64,000 nucleotides of DNA from Pyxidicoccus trucidator (GCF_010894435.1 NZ_JAAIXZ010000023.1:62001-126000); one strand, 5' to 3'. Counted from the stretch's first letter, positions 52,769 through 61,805 are shown. The notes: generated by a model not told the origin, from the letters alone. Made by a program: numbers and translations.

Positions 52769-54634
52769 ATGGGTCGTGGAGCGGGATGGTGGATGGTGAG
52801 CATCGTGGGCCTGCTGGCGTGCGGCCCAGGCGTACCCGAGGCACTGAACGGCGGCATTTCCGACCCAGACGATGTGCACCAGGAACTCCCTCCGGACCGT
52901 CCCAGGGACACGGCCACCGATGCGGGCCCGGTGACGTCTGAGGAGGACGCGGGGACCTCCCCGGCGGCCTCCGATGGAGGCGCTCCCGGAACGGATGCGG
53001 GTGTTGGAGGCTCGCAGCCGGACGCGGGCACGCCCGATGCGGGTCCGCGTCCCGTCCCCGTGGGCCAGTTCCCACCGGTGCAGTCGACCGTGCCGACCTT
53101 CGCGCTGGAGCTGTCTCCGGAGGACCTGGAGAAGCTGGAGGCGGACCCGTCCTCGAACGTGTCCGTCCCGTGCACGGTGACCCTGGAAGGAGTGCGGGTG
53201 CCGGGGCGCATGCGCTACCGCGGCGCGAGCACGCGCGACCTGCCGCAGAAGAGCTACAAAATCGAGCTGGACCCCGGCCACGAGCTGGGAGACCGGGACC
53301 ACTTCGAGCTGCTCGCGAGCTGGTTCGACGGCGGCAAGCTGACGGAGAAGTTCGCGGTGGACCTGTACCGCGCCCTGGGGCTGCCCGTGCCGAAGGCCCG
53401 CTATGCGCGAGTCAGCGTGAATGGCGAGCACCAGGGGCTGTACCTGGACATGGAGCACGTGGGGAAGGACTGGCTCAAGCACCATCGGCGCGAGCGAGAT
53501 GCCTCCATCTACCGCTGCGGCCACCGCAACTGCGAGCTGACGCTCCGGCCCGGCCCCCACCAGAGCAACTTCGAGAAGAAGACGAACGAGGACACCGGCC
53601 GCGAGGACCTGACGGCCTTCCTCGCCTGGGTGAACCGGAGCGACGACGCACGCTTCGAGGAGGAGCTGGAGCAGCGGGTGGACGTGGAGGCGTACCTGGG
53701 CAACCTGGCGGCGGACGCGCTCATCTCCAACAACATCATCGAGGACTCGCGCAGCTTCTGGGTGCACGAGCTGCACGCGGACCGGTGGACGTACGTGCCG
53801 TGGGATTTGAACAACGCGCGGATGCTCTACTGGCGCACGTGGAACCCGCTGTCGACGCCCGTGGTCGACCGGTGGCCGCAGTCCTTCACGCTGTACGACC
53901 CGGCGGTGCAGGACATCTTCGAGACGCGCGTGGCGACTCGGCCCGAGCAGCGCCCCACGTGGAGCGTGCTGGCGACGCGCGTGTGGGACCGGCCGGCGCT
54001 GCGGGCGCGGGTGCTCGCGAAGCTGGAGGCCGCGCTGGAAGGCCCCTTCTCCGAGGACAAGGCGCTGGCCCACATCGACGCGCTGTGGAAGGTGGTGGAG
54101 CCGGAGCTGAAGAACGACCCGCACGCGTCCGCCGAGCACCTGCGGCGCGCGCGCCAGTTCCTCCGGGACTACGTGCGCGGCCGGCGCGAGTACCTCCTGA
54201 AGAAGCTGGAGACACTGCGGGTGCACGGGAGCGGGCCGCTGGTCATCCGCGAGGTGACGACGGGGGGCTCGGGGTACGTGGAGCTGTACAACCGGGGCAG
54301 CGGCGCGCTGGACCTGAGCGCCTACGAGGTGACGAGCGACCTGCGGGCCACGGCGCGGTATCGGCTGTCTTCGGGGACGCTCGGGCCCGGGCAAGCTGTG
54401 AGGTTGCTGGCGAGCGGCGACATCTCCCGGGGACCGCTGCACCTGCCCTTCACGCTGTCGCGCAACGGGGGCGAGGTGGGGGTGTTCAGCCGGGAGCGGC
54501 GCTCGGAGGAGACGGGGAAGCCGGTGCTCTACGGGCCGGAGGATGCCGTCTGGTACGGGCCGCTGCCCGCCGGGACAGTGTACGGGCGCAAGAGCGGAGG
54601 GGCCAGTGAGGACTTCGAGCGGCGCACGCCGTGA
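52769..54634 (+). CDS. CotH-kinase-like lipoprotein with lamin-tail domain
   Basis: The 621-residue lipoprotein (lipobox near VGLLACG) has a Pro/Asp/Gly-rich linker, then a CotH-type atypical kinase domain (about 105-470): R-Y-R-G-A-S-T-R-D-L-P-Q-K-S-Y-K-I, LLASWFDGGKLTEK, G-L-Y-L-D-M-E, and V-P-W-D-L-N-N-A with the catalytic/metal Asp-Asn. A lamin-tail domain closes the protein (G-Y-V-E-L-Y-N-R-G). CotH kinases phosphorylate spore-coat proteins; the substrate here is unknown. GGAGGTG five bases before the ATG fixes the start. Confidence 0.85.
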   Translation: MGRGAGWWMVSIVGLLACGPGVPEALNGGISDPDDVHQELPPDRPRDTATDAGPVTSEEDAGTSPAASDGGAPGTDAGVGGSQPDAGTPDAGPRPVPVGQFPPVQSTVPTFALELSPEDLEKLEADPSSNVSVPCTVTLEGVRVPGRMRYRGASTRDLPQKSYKIELDPGHELGDRDHFELLASWFDGGKLTEKFAVDLYRALGLPVPKARYARVSVNGEHQGLYLDMEHVGKDWLKHHRRERDASIYRCGHRNCELTLRPGPHQSNFEKKTNEDTGREDLTAFLAWVNRSDDARFEEELEQRVDVEAYLGNLAADALISNNIIEDSRSFWVHELHADRWTYVPWDLNNARMLYWRTWNPLSTPVVDRWPQSFTLYDPAVQDIFETRVATRPEQRPTWSVLATRVWDRPALRARVLAKLEAALEGPFSEDKALAHIDALWKVVEPELKNDPHASAEHLRRARQFLRDYVRGRREYLLKKLETLRVHGSGPLVIREVTTGGSGYVELYNRGSGALDLSAYEVTSDLRATARYRLSSGTLGPGQAVRLLASGDISRGPLHLPFTLSRNGGEVGVFSRERRSEETGKPVLYGPEDAVWYGPLPAGTVYGRKSGGASEDFERRTP

Positions 54635-54675
54635 GCAGGTTGAAGAAGGAGGGGGAGACCGTTAGGCAGGAGGCC

Positions 54676-55020
54676 ATGGCACATCCCGTGAGCTACGAGG
54701 GAACGGCGGAGAACTTCGACCAGCTGGTCATGGAGCCGAAGGGCGAGCTGGTGGTGGTGGACTTCTGGGGAGACGGCTGCCCGAACTGCGACATCTACGC
54801 GGCCGCCGAGCCCATGCTGCTGTCGGAGCTGGAGGGTGCGCCGATGCGCGTGGTGAAGGTGAACGCGTACCAGTACGAGGACCTGGCGAAGCGCTTCGGC
54901 CTCTTCGGGATTCCGACGTTCCTGCTGTTCCGCGACGGGAAGCTCATCGGGAAGATGAGCCAGTACTACGGCAAGGAGTACTGGCTCGGCGTCATCCGGG
55001 ACCATCTGCCGAAGGCGTAG
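54676..55020 (+). CDS. Thioredoxin-family protein
   Basis: The 114-residue protein has the thioredoxin active site CPNC in DFWGDGCPNCDIY and the cis-Pro loop IPTFLLFRDGKLIG. Length is normal, so it should be a cytoplasmic thiol-disulfide reductant. A GTG at 54631 overlapping the CotH stop would add 15 residues; the ATG at 54676 fits the family better, although its AGGAGG is close. The last 36 bases (54985-55020) are repeated exactly at 58589-58624. Confidence 0.82.
   Translation: MAHPVSYEGTAENFDQLVMEPKGELVVVDFWGDGCPNCDIYAAAEPMLLSELEGAPMRVVKVNAYQYEDLAKRFGLFGIPTFLLFRDGKLIGKMSQYYGKEYWLGVIRDHLPKA
54985..55020 (+). repeat. 36-bp direct repeat, left copy (end of thioredoxin gene)
   Basis: CTCGGCGTCATCC through GAAGGCGTAG, the last 36 bases of the thioredoxin gene including its stop. 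An identical copy lies at 58589-58624, on the far side of the NACHT/DUSAM genes. Bases outside the two copies differ. Confidence 0.9.
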
Positions 55021-55026
55021 GGCGGG

Positions 55027-57951
55027 TCATTCGTCGTAGTTGACCTGCAAGGCGCCCGCTGCATCTGGGTCGAACCCATCGGGCCATTGGGTGTTGCTGT
55101 CATAGAAAGCACCACGCAACAGCGCTCGTTCGAGCACGGCCCCGGTGAGGTTGGCGCCCGTCAAGGAGGCCCCTGCTAAGTCGGCACCGACAAATGAGGC
55201 ACCTGCTAGGTTACTGTCCCCAAACAAGGTTCCTCGCAGGTTTGCCCCGTCGAACACAGCATGAACCGCAGAGGCATCAGTCAACTCTGCGGCATCGAGA
55301 TTCGCTCCGACAAAGACAGCGCCGTCCATCACCGCCCCGGCGAGCCCCGCTTCACGGAGGGACGCCGCATCGAAATTACATCCCGAGAGCTCCGCATTCA
55401 TCAGCGAGGCGCCATCGAGATGTGCTCGAACGAAACTCGTGGGAAGGCTACCTCCGCTGGGAACTGCCCTGAAGTTGGTTCGTGAAAAGTTGGCACCTTC
55501 CAGATGGGCCTCACGGAAGTCAGCACCTCTCAAGGTGTTATCTGGCATCAAGGCACCCACCAACTGCGCTTTGCGCGCGATGATGATGGGGCCGACTCGC
55601 ATCATCCAGAACCAGGCGAGCATCGACCGAAGGGTCAGCTTGTCATGCTGTTTCAGGCCGGGGCTGCCCTTCAGCGTGCTCCCGATGGCAAGCGCCGCCT
55701 CACGCAACCAGGGGCTCCTGTCCTCTCGCAGCGAAGGGTGACGGCCACGTGTCCCACGTGAGGACTCGGCTGGCAGCAGGGGCACCTCCGACTCGAAGCG
55801 CATCTGAGCCCACCCCAGCAGAGAGCGGCGCTCGGACTCCGTCAGGCCGAAAGGAGCTGCTGTGCGTTTCGGGTGGGCAGCCCCGTCCAGCATCTCAATC
55901 AGGAACTCAAACGTCCGGTCCTCACGGCTGAGCAGTCGTCCTCCCAGCAGCGGAGCTTCAACGTCCTCCCAATCTCGTGATGAGGCCCTGGCAATGGCCT
56001 TCAGCCTGTCCGCCCAGTAGCGAGCCACCAGGAACTCCCGGAAGGACTTGTGACCGAAGAGGAGTTGGCTCGACTCCCCGGCGCGCAAGTGAGCCTGGAG
56101 CGTCAGCAGCAGGCCCACCTGGATTGCATCGATGGTCTCAGCCGCACTCTTCTCCACCTTCAATTCATCGACGAGGAGGCTCGTGATGCCGTGCTTCGTG
56201 AGAACCTCCGCTTTGCGCCCGGGTTCGAGCATCTGGCGCTGGTCGAGCTTCGTGGCTTCCCAGGCCACGCGCCCCATGAGCCACAACATGGCATCCGGTG
56301 GCACGGTTCCCCGCGCGACCAGGTCCATGCTCACCAAGTGTTGATGAAGCTTATCGGAGGCCTCGAAGACGTTCTTGTGCCCCCTGCGGTCTGCCTCATG
56401 CTTTCCCCGCGCAATCTGCCAGAAGAACTCCTCGTAAAGAGCAGCGCGGCTTGCGCCCACCTCGCGGGACTGGCCCCCCCAGGTCTGCGCAACCATGAAG
56501 AGGAGAATGGGCGTCCTGGCCAGCTCGCCCAAGTTTCTGGCTTCAAGCTCTTGAGGGGTTGGCCCAGCACCTCCATTCAGGCCACGCCACGCTTCGAGCC
56601 AGTCGGCAATCTGCGGTTCGGTCCACGGCAGGATCTCAAGCACCGGAATGCCCTCCAGTTCCTGCTCCGCAGGGAGCGCACCGGGACGAGAGAAGACGAT
56701 GAAACGGTGGTGCTCCGAGGCCTCGTCCTTGATGCGCTGAAAGAACGACTCCAGCCGCCGCTCTCCGAGGATGACCTCATCCAACCCGTCGAGGATGAAG
56801 AGAGCTCGCTGTGTGCGACCTGGGGGCTCAAGAGCAGGGTCGTCGAGCTTCAGCTTCAGATCCAGCTCACCAGCCTCGCGTTTCCACGCTCTGCGTACGA
56901 ACTCGTCAAGATCGACCCCTTCGTCGGTCAAGTCTTCGGCGCATCGGATGAAGACCGGTATCTCCGTCTCAGGAGACGGGGTTCGCGTCTCCAGGAACCG
57001 CAGGGCGAGCCGCTGCGCCAGTGACCGCGCCGTAAGCGACTTCCCCATTCCGAAGTCTGCACGCACAACGACGACATTCGTCTTCGAAGAACCAAGCCAC
57101 TGTTCGATCAGGGAAAGCACAGGCTTCCGTGGCGCCTCCTCCTGCTGTTCCTTCTTCGCGAGACGGGCAGCAGGCTCGATGTACATCTTCGCGAGCGGCA
57201 TGAACGGAATGGGGTCATCTGGCGGCCGGTCGCGCCGCTCCATGTTGCCAAAGGTGTGGCGCTCGCCCCATTCGGCCATGTCGCGCAGGAGCAGCTCGCG
57301 CAGCATGCGCACGCGGTAGTCGCCAACCACGCCAGCCACATACCGCTGGAGCTTCTGACCTTCCGGTGATGCCAGCACCTGCTGATAGGCAAGGAGGAAG
57401 TCACGCTCGAACCCCAGTCGCCCCTTCTCCAAGTCGAGCAGCGGGATTCCTCCCTCGTCCAGCTTCGGGTTGGAGAAGGCGTCCCAGAGCGCCCTGTAAT
57501 ACGGAGTCGCCAAGGGCTCGCCGATGGCGGCCGCATCTCGCACCCCATCCACACTCGGGGGCAAGTCTCCCGCCTGTAGCAGGGAAGGCCCCCCAAACTT
57601 CGGAAGCGCGCTGACGGCAAGCTTCACCCGAAGGTCGATCTCATCCGCCCGTTCCCGCTGCTCCCTGCCCATGAAGAGCCGAAACCCACTAGGCGCCAAC
57701 TGCCTGTTGAACGCCCACTGCCGCCCGAGCGCGTGGCCGAAGCACTGTGCAATGACGCCAAAGTGCAGGGCCGCCATGTCCGAGAGCTGACCGGAGCTAT
57801 TTCCTCCCAGGTCTCCCAGCAGGTCCGTCGCCAGACGTAGCGCAGTGACTTCCTTGCTGCCGATGCCCTCTTCCTTGAAGGCATCCCATGCGGCCATTCC
57901 CACCTGGAGGAGCTTGCTGACAGCCTTGACGGTCACCAACACTTCGAACAT
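55027..57951 (-). CDS. NACHT-like NTPase with C-terminal pentapeptide repeats
   Basis: The 974-residue protein has a helical N-terminus (about 1-260), an NTPase domain with P-loop ADFGMGKSLT and Walker B ALFILDGLDEV (NACHT-type, two acids after the hydrophobic strand), a helical middle region with GHKSFREFLVARYW, and a C-terminal run of pentapeptide repeats (ANLxG type, for example AGASLTGANLTGA). This plan is that of bacterial NLR-like defence proteins, in which the C-terminus senses or docks and the N-terminus acts. No known effector domain is seen in the N-terminus. ATG at 57951 has a good AGGGGG; GTG at 57966 overlaps the DUSAM stop. Confidence 0.78.
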   Translation of the reverse strand: MFEVLVTVKAVSKLLQVGMAAWDAFKEEGIGSKEVTALRLATDLLGDLGGNSSGQLSDMAALHFGVIAQCFGHALGRQWAFNRQLAPSGFRLFMGREQRERADEIDLRVKLAVSALPKFGGPSLLQAGDLPPSVDGVRDAAAIGEPLATPYYRALWDAFSNPKLDEGGIPLLDLEKGRLGFERDFLLAYQQVLASPEGQKLQRYVAGVVGDYRVRMLRELLLRDMAEWGERHTFGNMERRDRPPDDPIPFMPLAKMYIEPAARLAKKEQQEEAPRKPVLSLIEQWLGSSKTNVVVVRADFGMGKSLTARSLAQRLALRFLETRTPSPETEIPVFIRCAEDLTDEGVDLDEFVRRAWKREAGELDLKLKLDDPALEPPGRTQRALFILDGLDEVILGERRLESFFQRIKDEASEHHRFIVFSRPGALPAEQELEGIPVLEILPWTEPQIADWLEAWRGLNGGAGPTPQELEARNLGELARTPILLFMVAQTWGGQSREVGASRAALYEEFFWQIARGKHEADRRGHKNVFEASDKLHQHLVSMDLVARGTVPPDAMLWLMGRVAWEATKLDQRQMLEPGRKAEVLTKHGITSLLVDELKVEKSAAETIDAIQVGLLLTLQAHLRAGESSQLLFGHKSFREFLVARYWADRLKAIARASSRDWEDVEAPLLGGRLLSREDRTFEFLIEMLDGAAHPKRTAAPFGLTESERRSLLGWAQMRFESEVPLLPAESSRGTRGRHPSLREDRSPWLREAALAIGSTLKGSPGLKQHDKLTLRSMLAWFWMMRVGPIIIARKAQLVGALMPDNTLRGADFREAHLEGANFSRTNFRAVPSGGSLPTSFVRAHLDGASLMNAELSGCNFDAASLREAGLAGAVMDGAVFVGANLDAAELTDASAVHAVFDGANLRGTLFGDSNLAGASFVGADLAGASLTGANLTGAVLERALLRGAFYDSNTQWPDGFDPDAAGALQVNYDE

Positions 57952-57962
57952 GGACGTCCCCC

Positions 57963-58334
57963 TCACTCCAGGTCCTTCAACTCAGTCTCGGCCCACTCGC
58001 GGTAACGGGGAATAGGCTCGTTCGCGATGTACTCCTCCAGCACCTTCCGCGCGCCTTCAGGGTCTTCCGCCTCCTGGAGGTCACGCACGTCGCCGAGCGT
58101 GCTGGAGTAGCGCTTCCCGCCATCGATGACCCGGCGGCGGACCTCCCGCACCAGCGCCGCCGTCCCCTCGGCCGTGAGCAACAACGTGTAGACCTCTGCC
58201 TCGGCAATCGTCATCTGCAGCGCGACGGACTGCACCTGTGCGCGGTCCTCACCAGGAAGCTCCAACCTTCCCTCCGGAGAGATCCACTTCTCCATCGCAA
58301 TGACCTGGTCCCATGCAGGTACTCGCGGTCTCAC
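57963..58334 (-). CDS. DUSAM-domain protein
   Basis: The 123-residue protein matches the DUSAM domain, a family of unknown function found mainly in Myxococcus and Stigmatella: WDQVIAMEKWISPEGRLEL at the start, VREVRRRVIDGGKRY in the middle, and GARKVLEEYIANEPIPRYRE near the end. It overlaps the NACHT gene's possible GTG start, so the two are probably coupled. Its role may be to regulate or sense for the NACHT protein. Confidence 0.75.
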   Translation of the reverse strand: MRPRVPAWDQVIAMEKWISPEGRLELPGEDRAQVQSVALQMTIAEAEVYTLLLTAEGTAALVREVRRRVIDGGKRYSSTLGDVRDLQEAEDPEGARKVLEEYIANEPIPRYREWAETELKDLE

Positions 58335-58454
58335 ATTCCACCCCCGGGCAAAACCAGCGCTTCAGCACTGGCCCCAGTATGGCCGCACCAGCCTAACGCG
58401 GGGATGCACAAACACACTGCACCAGCGATAGACAGTCAGAACGGAGTCAGGTGC
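58335..58454. other. Upstream region of the DUSAM-NACHT pair
   Basis: AT-richer non-coding DNA (for example AACGCGGGGATGCACAAACACACTG) that should hold the promoter of the minus-strand pair; no clear boxes assigned. Confidence 0.4.
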
Positions 58455-58588
58455 GACTCACGCCCGCAGCACGGTCGCCTTGCGGTCCGAGAGCGCCTGC
58501 GCCTGCTCGAAGCGCGTGCAGGAGTCGGCGTCACCTGATTCCCGGCTACGGTAAGGACGAAGCTCCTGGGCTCGGCCTGCACCTGCAA
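58455..58588 (-). pseudogene. Remnant of an ATPase-nuclease gene with internal deletion
   Basis: 58455-58553 is about 85 percent like 59341-59440, the 3' end of the ATPase gene next door including its stop; 58554-58588 then matches about 59811-59847, an internal part of the same gene. The 370 bases between are missing. This is therefore an old, partly deleted second copy and not an active gene. Confidence 0.75.
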
Positions 58589-58624
58589 CTCGGCGTCATC
58601 CGGGACCATCTGCCGAAGGCGTAG
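58589..58624 (+). repeat. 36-bp direct repeat, right copy (thioredoxin 3' end fragment)
   Basis: Identical to the last 36 bases of the thioredoxin gene (54985-55020). It follows directly on the ATPase remnant. The junction falls in CTCGGCGTC, nine bases shared by both parents, which suggests recombination by short homology. Confidence 0.9.
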
Positions 58625-58687
58625 CCTCCAGACGTGTAGAGCGCCGGGGGACCCACGCGGCCCCCCTTGCAGAAGGCACTCCGTGCG

Positions 58688-59275
58688 TCACCGGCCCGGA
58701 GTTCCACGCCGCAGCAGCTCGAGCACGGGCTGGCAGCCCGCGTCCCGGGCCAAATCCAGCGCGGTTTGTGGACTCCACGAGGTCGTCGCGGTGATGCGCG
58801 CCCCGGCCGCCAGCAGGGCTTCAGCCACCTCAGGGGAACAGCCCTGCGCCGCAGCCATCAGCGGGGTGCCCGCCTCGCCTACTCGCTCCAGGTCGGCACC
58901 GTGTGTGAGCAGCAGGCGCACGACGCCCAGGTGCCCCCGGCGGGACGCGGCCTCCAGTGCCGTGAGGCCCATCTTGCCCGGAGCGTCCACGCGCGCTCCG
59001 TTCCGCAGCAGGAGCGCCACCACTTCCTCGCGTTCCTGCATGGCGGCCGCGATGAGTGGCGAGACCTTCCCCGCCACGGGCTGATTCGGGTCCAGCCCGA
59101 GCCGCAACAACCAGCGGACCTTCCCGAGCTCACCTCTCCATGCCGAGTCGGAGAGCTGTCGGTAGACGTGATGCGAGACCTCGCCCCAAACCGAGGCAGT
59201 GCCCGCGACCACTGCCGCCGCGAGGCCTGCCCATAACCAGGTTCTCCTCCTGCGGAAGCTGCGCATCATCAGCAT
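58688..59275 (-). CDS. Ankyrin-repeat protein with N-terminal membrane anchor
   Basis: The 195-residue protein has an N-terminal hydrophobic segment (WLWAGLAAAVVAGTASVW) and about four ankyrin repeats (for example GLTALEAASRRGHLGVVRLL, then GADLERVGEAGTPLMAAA). Ankyrin repeats bind other proteins; the target is unknown. Start among three close Met codons is open. It is the original downstream neighbour of the thioredoxin gene if the DUSAM-NACHT segment is an insertion. Confidence 0.8.
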   Translation of the reverse strand: MLMMRSFRRRRTWLWAGLAAAVVAGTASVWGEVSHHVYRQLSDSAWRGELGKVRWLLRLGLDPNQPVAGKVSPLIAAAMQEREEVVALLLRNGARVDAPGKMGLTALEAASRRGHLGVVRLLLTHGADLERVGEAGTPLMAAAQGCSPEVAEALLAAGARITATTSWSPQTALDLARDAGCQPVLELLRRGTPGR

Positions 59276-59344
59276 GGCTCGTGGCTACGTCACGTCCCGG
59301 GGTTGCCTAGCAACGCAGGGGCGCACAACGGGAGTATGCCCGAC

Positions 59345-60919
59345 TCATGCCCGCAGCACGGTAACCTTGCGGCCCGAGGGCGACTGGGCCTGCTCGAAGC
59401 GCATCCGGGAATCGGCGTCACCTGATTCACGCCGACGGTCGAAGATGACGAGCACGCCCTCATCGAGGCTCAGCTGCTCCAGGTACTCGTCGAGCTGCGC
59501 GAGCCCCCTGGGCAGCGGGTCCTTCTCCCCTTCCCGCCACACCTTCAGCTCCATCGCCTGTCGCTGCCAGCGGCGCTGCCCCGCCTCCGTATAGGGCCAG
59601 CGCACCAGCAGGTCGATGCGTCCCCTGCCCACGCCGTACTCCCAGTCCACGAAGCCACCGCCGTTGACCACCCGGTGGAGGAACGCCATGAGCACCAACT
59701 GAGACGCGACCTCGTGGTACGAGAGTCCGGCGGTCAGCACCTCTCCATGCTCTCGCCAGAACGCGGCGAACTCGCGGAGCAGGCGGCCGAAGTCCAGCCG
59801 GCCATCTGGCAGGACGAAGTTCCTGGGCTCGGCCTGCACCTGCAGCTCGGCGTCCCCTGCGAGCACCCGGGCAATCACCTCGTTGTAGATGGGGTTCGCG
59901 ATTCGCACCGGGTTGTCCGGCGCGAGCAACCCCAGGTCCCGGGCGTACTGCACGTCATCCTGGTAGCTGTCGCCGGAGGTCAGCATGCCGGCCAGCACGG
60001 GCTCGAGCACGCGACGGATGCGCGGCTCATGCAGGCGCGCCACCAGCGAGTCGAGGTGGGTGACGCGGGCGTAGATGAGCCGCTCCTTGGCCGACTCCAC
60101 GTGGTCCGCGGTGATGGGCTCGCTGAGAGGTACCGCCATCTCCTCGGTGATTTCCCGAGCGATCGCATTGACCAGCCAGGGTTGTCCGGCCGTCAGCTCG
60201 AAAGCGCGCACCAGGGCCTGCTCGGTGAAGGGCTGTCCGGTCTCCGTGGTGTGCTGCTTGTAGAGTTCTTCGACTTCAGACTGGTCGAAGTCACCCAGCC
60301 GCAGTGACTTGAGCTTGATGTTGAAGGGGCTCGCCATGCCGAACCGGTCTGCATCCCCACCACTGGCGGCCTTGCAGTCGCGCACGTCTCGCAAACCACA
60401 GAGGATGACGGAGGCAGGGAAAGCACCGGGGCGGCTCGGAAAACCACTGCCCAGCTGGCGCAGGACGCTGATGAGGCTCTGCCCACGCAGGGCGTCTATC
60501 TCATCCAGGAAGAGCACCAGCGGGCGCGGGCAGGCGCTCGCCCACGCGGAGAGAGCGGTCCCCAGGAGCAGGCTGTCCGGTACGTCGGGAAAGGGCGGCG
60601 GTTGCAGTTCCGTGGGCAGGAAGAGCCCCGCGTTGAGCCGCAGGTTGGCCAGGATGGCCCGCTGCGCCTCGCCGAAGTCGTCGCCCGCCGCCTCGCCCAC
60701 TTCGCAGGAGGAGTAGAGCGCGGCGTAGCGCCCGGCAGCCGTGAGTTCCTCCGCCAAGGCCCGGGTGGCAGTGGTCTTCCCTGCCCGCTGGAGCGCGTGA
60801 ACCATGAAGTAGCCCAGTTGGTCCAACGGTTCAGACACCACGGGGAGTCGACGCTCGGCGGCAACCATGTAGTGCCAGTCCGGGCGGCACGGGCCCGCTG
60901 TGTTGAAGCGGCGCGGCAT
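59345..60919 (-). CDS. AAA-like ATPase fused to PD-(D/E)xK nuclease-like domain
   Basis: The 524-residue protein starts with an ATPase domain: YFMVHALQRAGKTTATRAL is the P-loop position, but the usual GxxGxGK is reduced to R-A-G-K-T-T; Walker B is PLVLFLDEIDALRG. Its C-terminus has GRIDLLV and AMELKVW, the D and E-x-K of a PD-(D/E)xK nuclease. Such ATPase-nuclease fusions are common in defence islands. ATG at 60919 is preferred; a GTG two codons earlier exists. It is divergent from the Uma2 gene. Confidence 0.75.
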   Translation of the reverse strand: MPRRFNTAGPCRPDWHYMVAAERRLPVVSEPLDQLGYFMVHALQRAGKTTATRALAEELTAAGRYAALYSSCEVGEAAGDDFGEAQRAILANLRLNAGLFLPTELQPPPFPDVPDSLLLGTALSAWASACPRPLVLFLDEIDALRGQSLISVLRQLGSGFPSRPGAFPASVILCGLRDVRDCKAASGGDADRFGMASPFNIKLKSLRLGDFDQSEVEELYKQHTTETGQPFTEQALVRAFELTAGQPWLVNAIAREITEEMAVPLSEPITADHVESAKERLIYARVTHLDSLVARLHEPRIRRVLEPVLAGMLTSGDSYQDDVQYARDLGLLAPDNPVRIANPIYNEVIARVLAGDAELQVQAEPRNFVLPDGRLDFGRLLREFAAFWREHGEVLTAGLSYHEVASQLVLMAFLHRVVNGGGFVDWEYGVGRGRIDLLVRWPYTEAGQRRWQRQAMELKVWREGEKDPLPRGLAQLDEYLEQLSLDEGVLVIFDRRRESGDADSRMRFEQAQSPSGRKVTVLRA

Positions 60920-61060
60920 GGACACTACCTGTAATCGGCGAGGTAACGGTGTTGCCTGCCTACCCTAAAGGTAGTACCGAGGACACGAAATAGAACCTAC
61001 CTGCGCCAATTCGGACGCGCTCCATGCTTCTTCTCTTCCGGCACGCTGCGGGAGCGAGTC

Positions 61061-61801
61061 ATGTCCAAAGAGGGTGGCCATCCCGGGGACAACCCGCATG
61101 CTGAGTTCCCCATCTCCGAGGCGACTCAGCCAGAAGGTGACGCTCACTACGATGCCAGGTCACGAACCCGCGAAGTGCTCGGCAGCTTCTTCTCGCGCCT
61201 TGGCCGCAAGGTGTACCTGGCCTGCGAGCTGCCCGTGGACTACCCGGGTGAGCCCATGTTCGCCCCGGACGTCATCGCCGTAGTGGACGTGGAGCCCCAC
61301 TCGCGCATGCGTTGGACGGTGAGCGCCGAGGGAAAGGGCGTGGACCTCGCGCTGGAGGTGCATGTCGCGGGCGAGCGGCGCAAGGACCTCGAACGGAATG
61401 TGGAGCGCTACGCGCGGCTGGGCATCCGCGAGTACTTCGTCTTCGACCTCGGCCGGCTGCGACTGAACGGCTGGCGGCTTGTCGAGGGACTCCGCGCATA
61501 TCGTCCCATCCTCCCCCAACGCGGTACCTACCACTCGGACGTGCTCGACTTGGAGTTACAGGTCGGGGAGGAGCAACTTCGCTTCTACAAGGGCGGCGCA
61601 GCCCTTCCGAATGCACAGGAAGTGATTGCCAGACTCGAACGGCTGGTCGGGCAACGGGAGGCAAGTTGCGCCGAGCTGCAGCAACAGCTGGTCGAAGAAG
61701 CTCGCCTGCGCGCGGAAGAGTCCCAGCGCCGCGAGGACGCCGAGCGGCGTCTGGCCGAGGCCCTCGCCGAGCTGGAGCGCCTGCGCGGCGGCAAGCACTG
61801 A
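61061..61801 (+). CDS. Uma2-family endonuclease-like protein with coiled-coil tail
   Basis: The 246-residue protein has the Uma2 fold (DUF820): F-A-P-D-V-I-A-V, DLALEVHVAGERRKDL and Y-A-R-L-G-I-R-E-Y-F-V-F. The active-site E-x-K appears as E-V-H, so nuclease activity is uncertain. The last 60 residues form a Glu/Arg/Leu-rich coiled coil (LRAEESQRREDAERRLAEAL). Uma2 proteins are abundant in filamentous and multicellular bacteria. It is divergent from the ATPase-nuclease gene. Confidence 0.8.
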   Translation: MSKEGGHPGDNPHAEFPISEATQPEGDAHYDARSRTREVLGSFFSRLGRKVYLACELPVDYPGEPMFAPDVIAVVDVEPHSRMRWTVSAEGKGVDLALEVHVAGERRKDLERNVERYARLGIREYFVFDLGRLRLNGWRLVEGLRAYRPILPQRGTYHSDVLDLELQVGEEQLRFYKGGAALPNAQEVIARLERLVGQREASCAELQQQLVEEARLRAEESQRREDAERRLAEALAELERLRGGKH

Positions 61802-61805
61802 CGCC

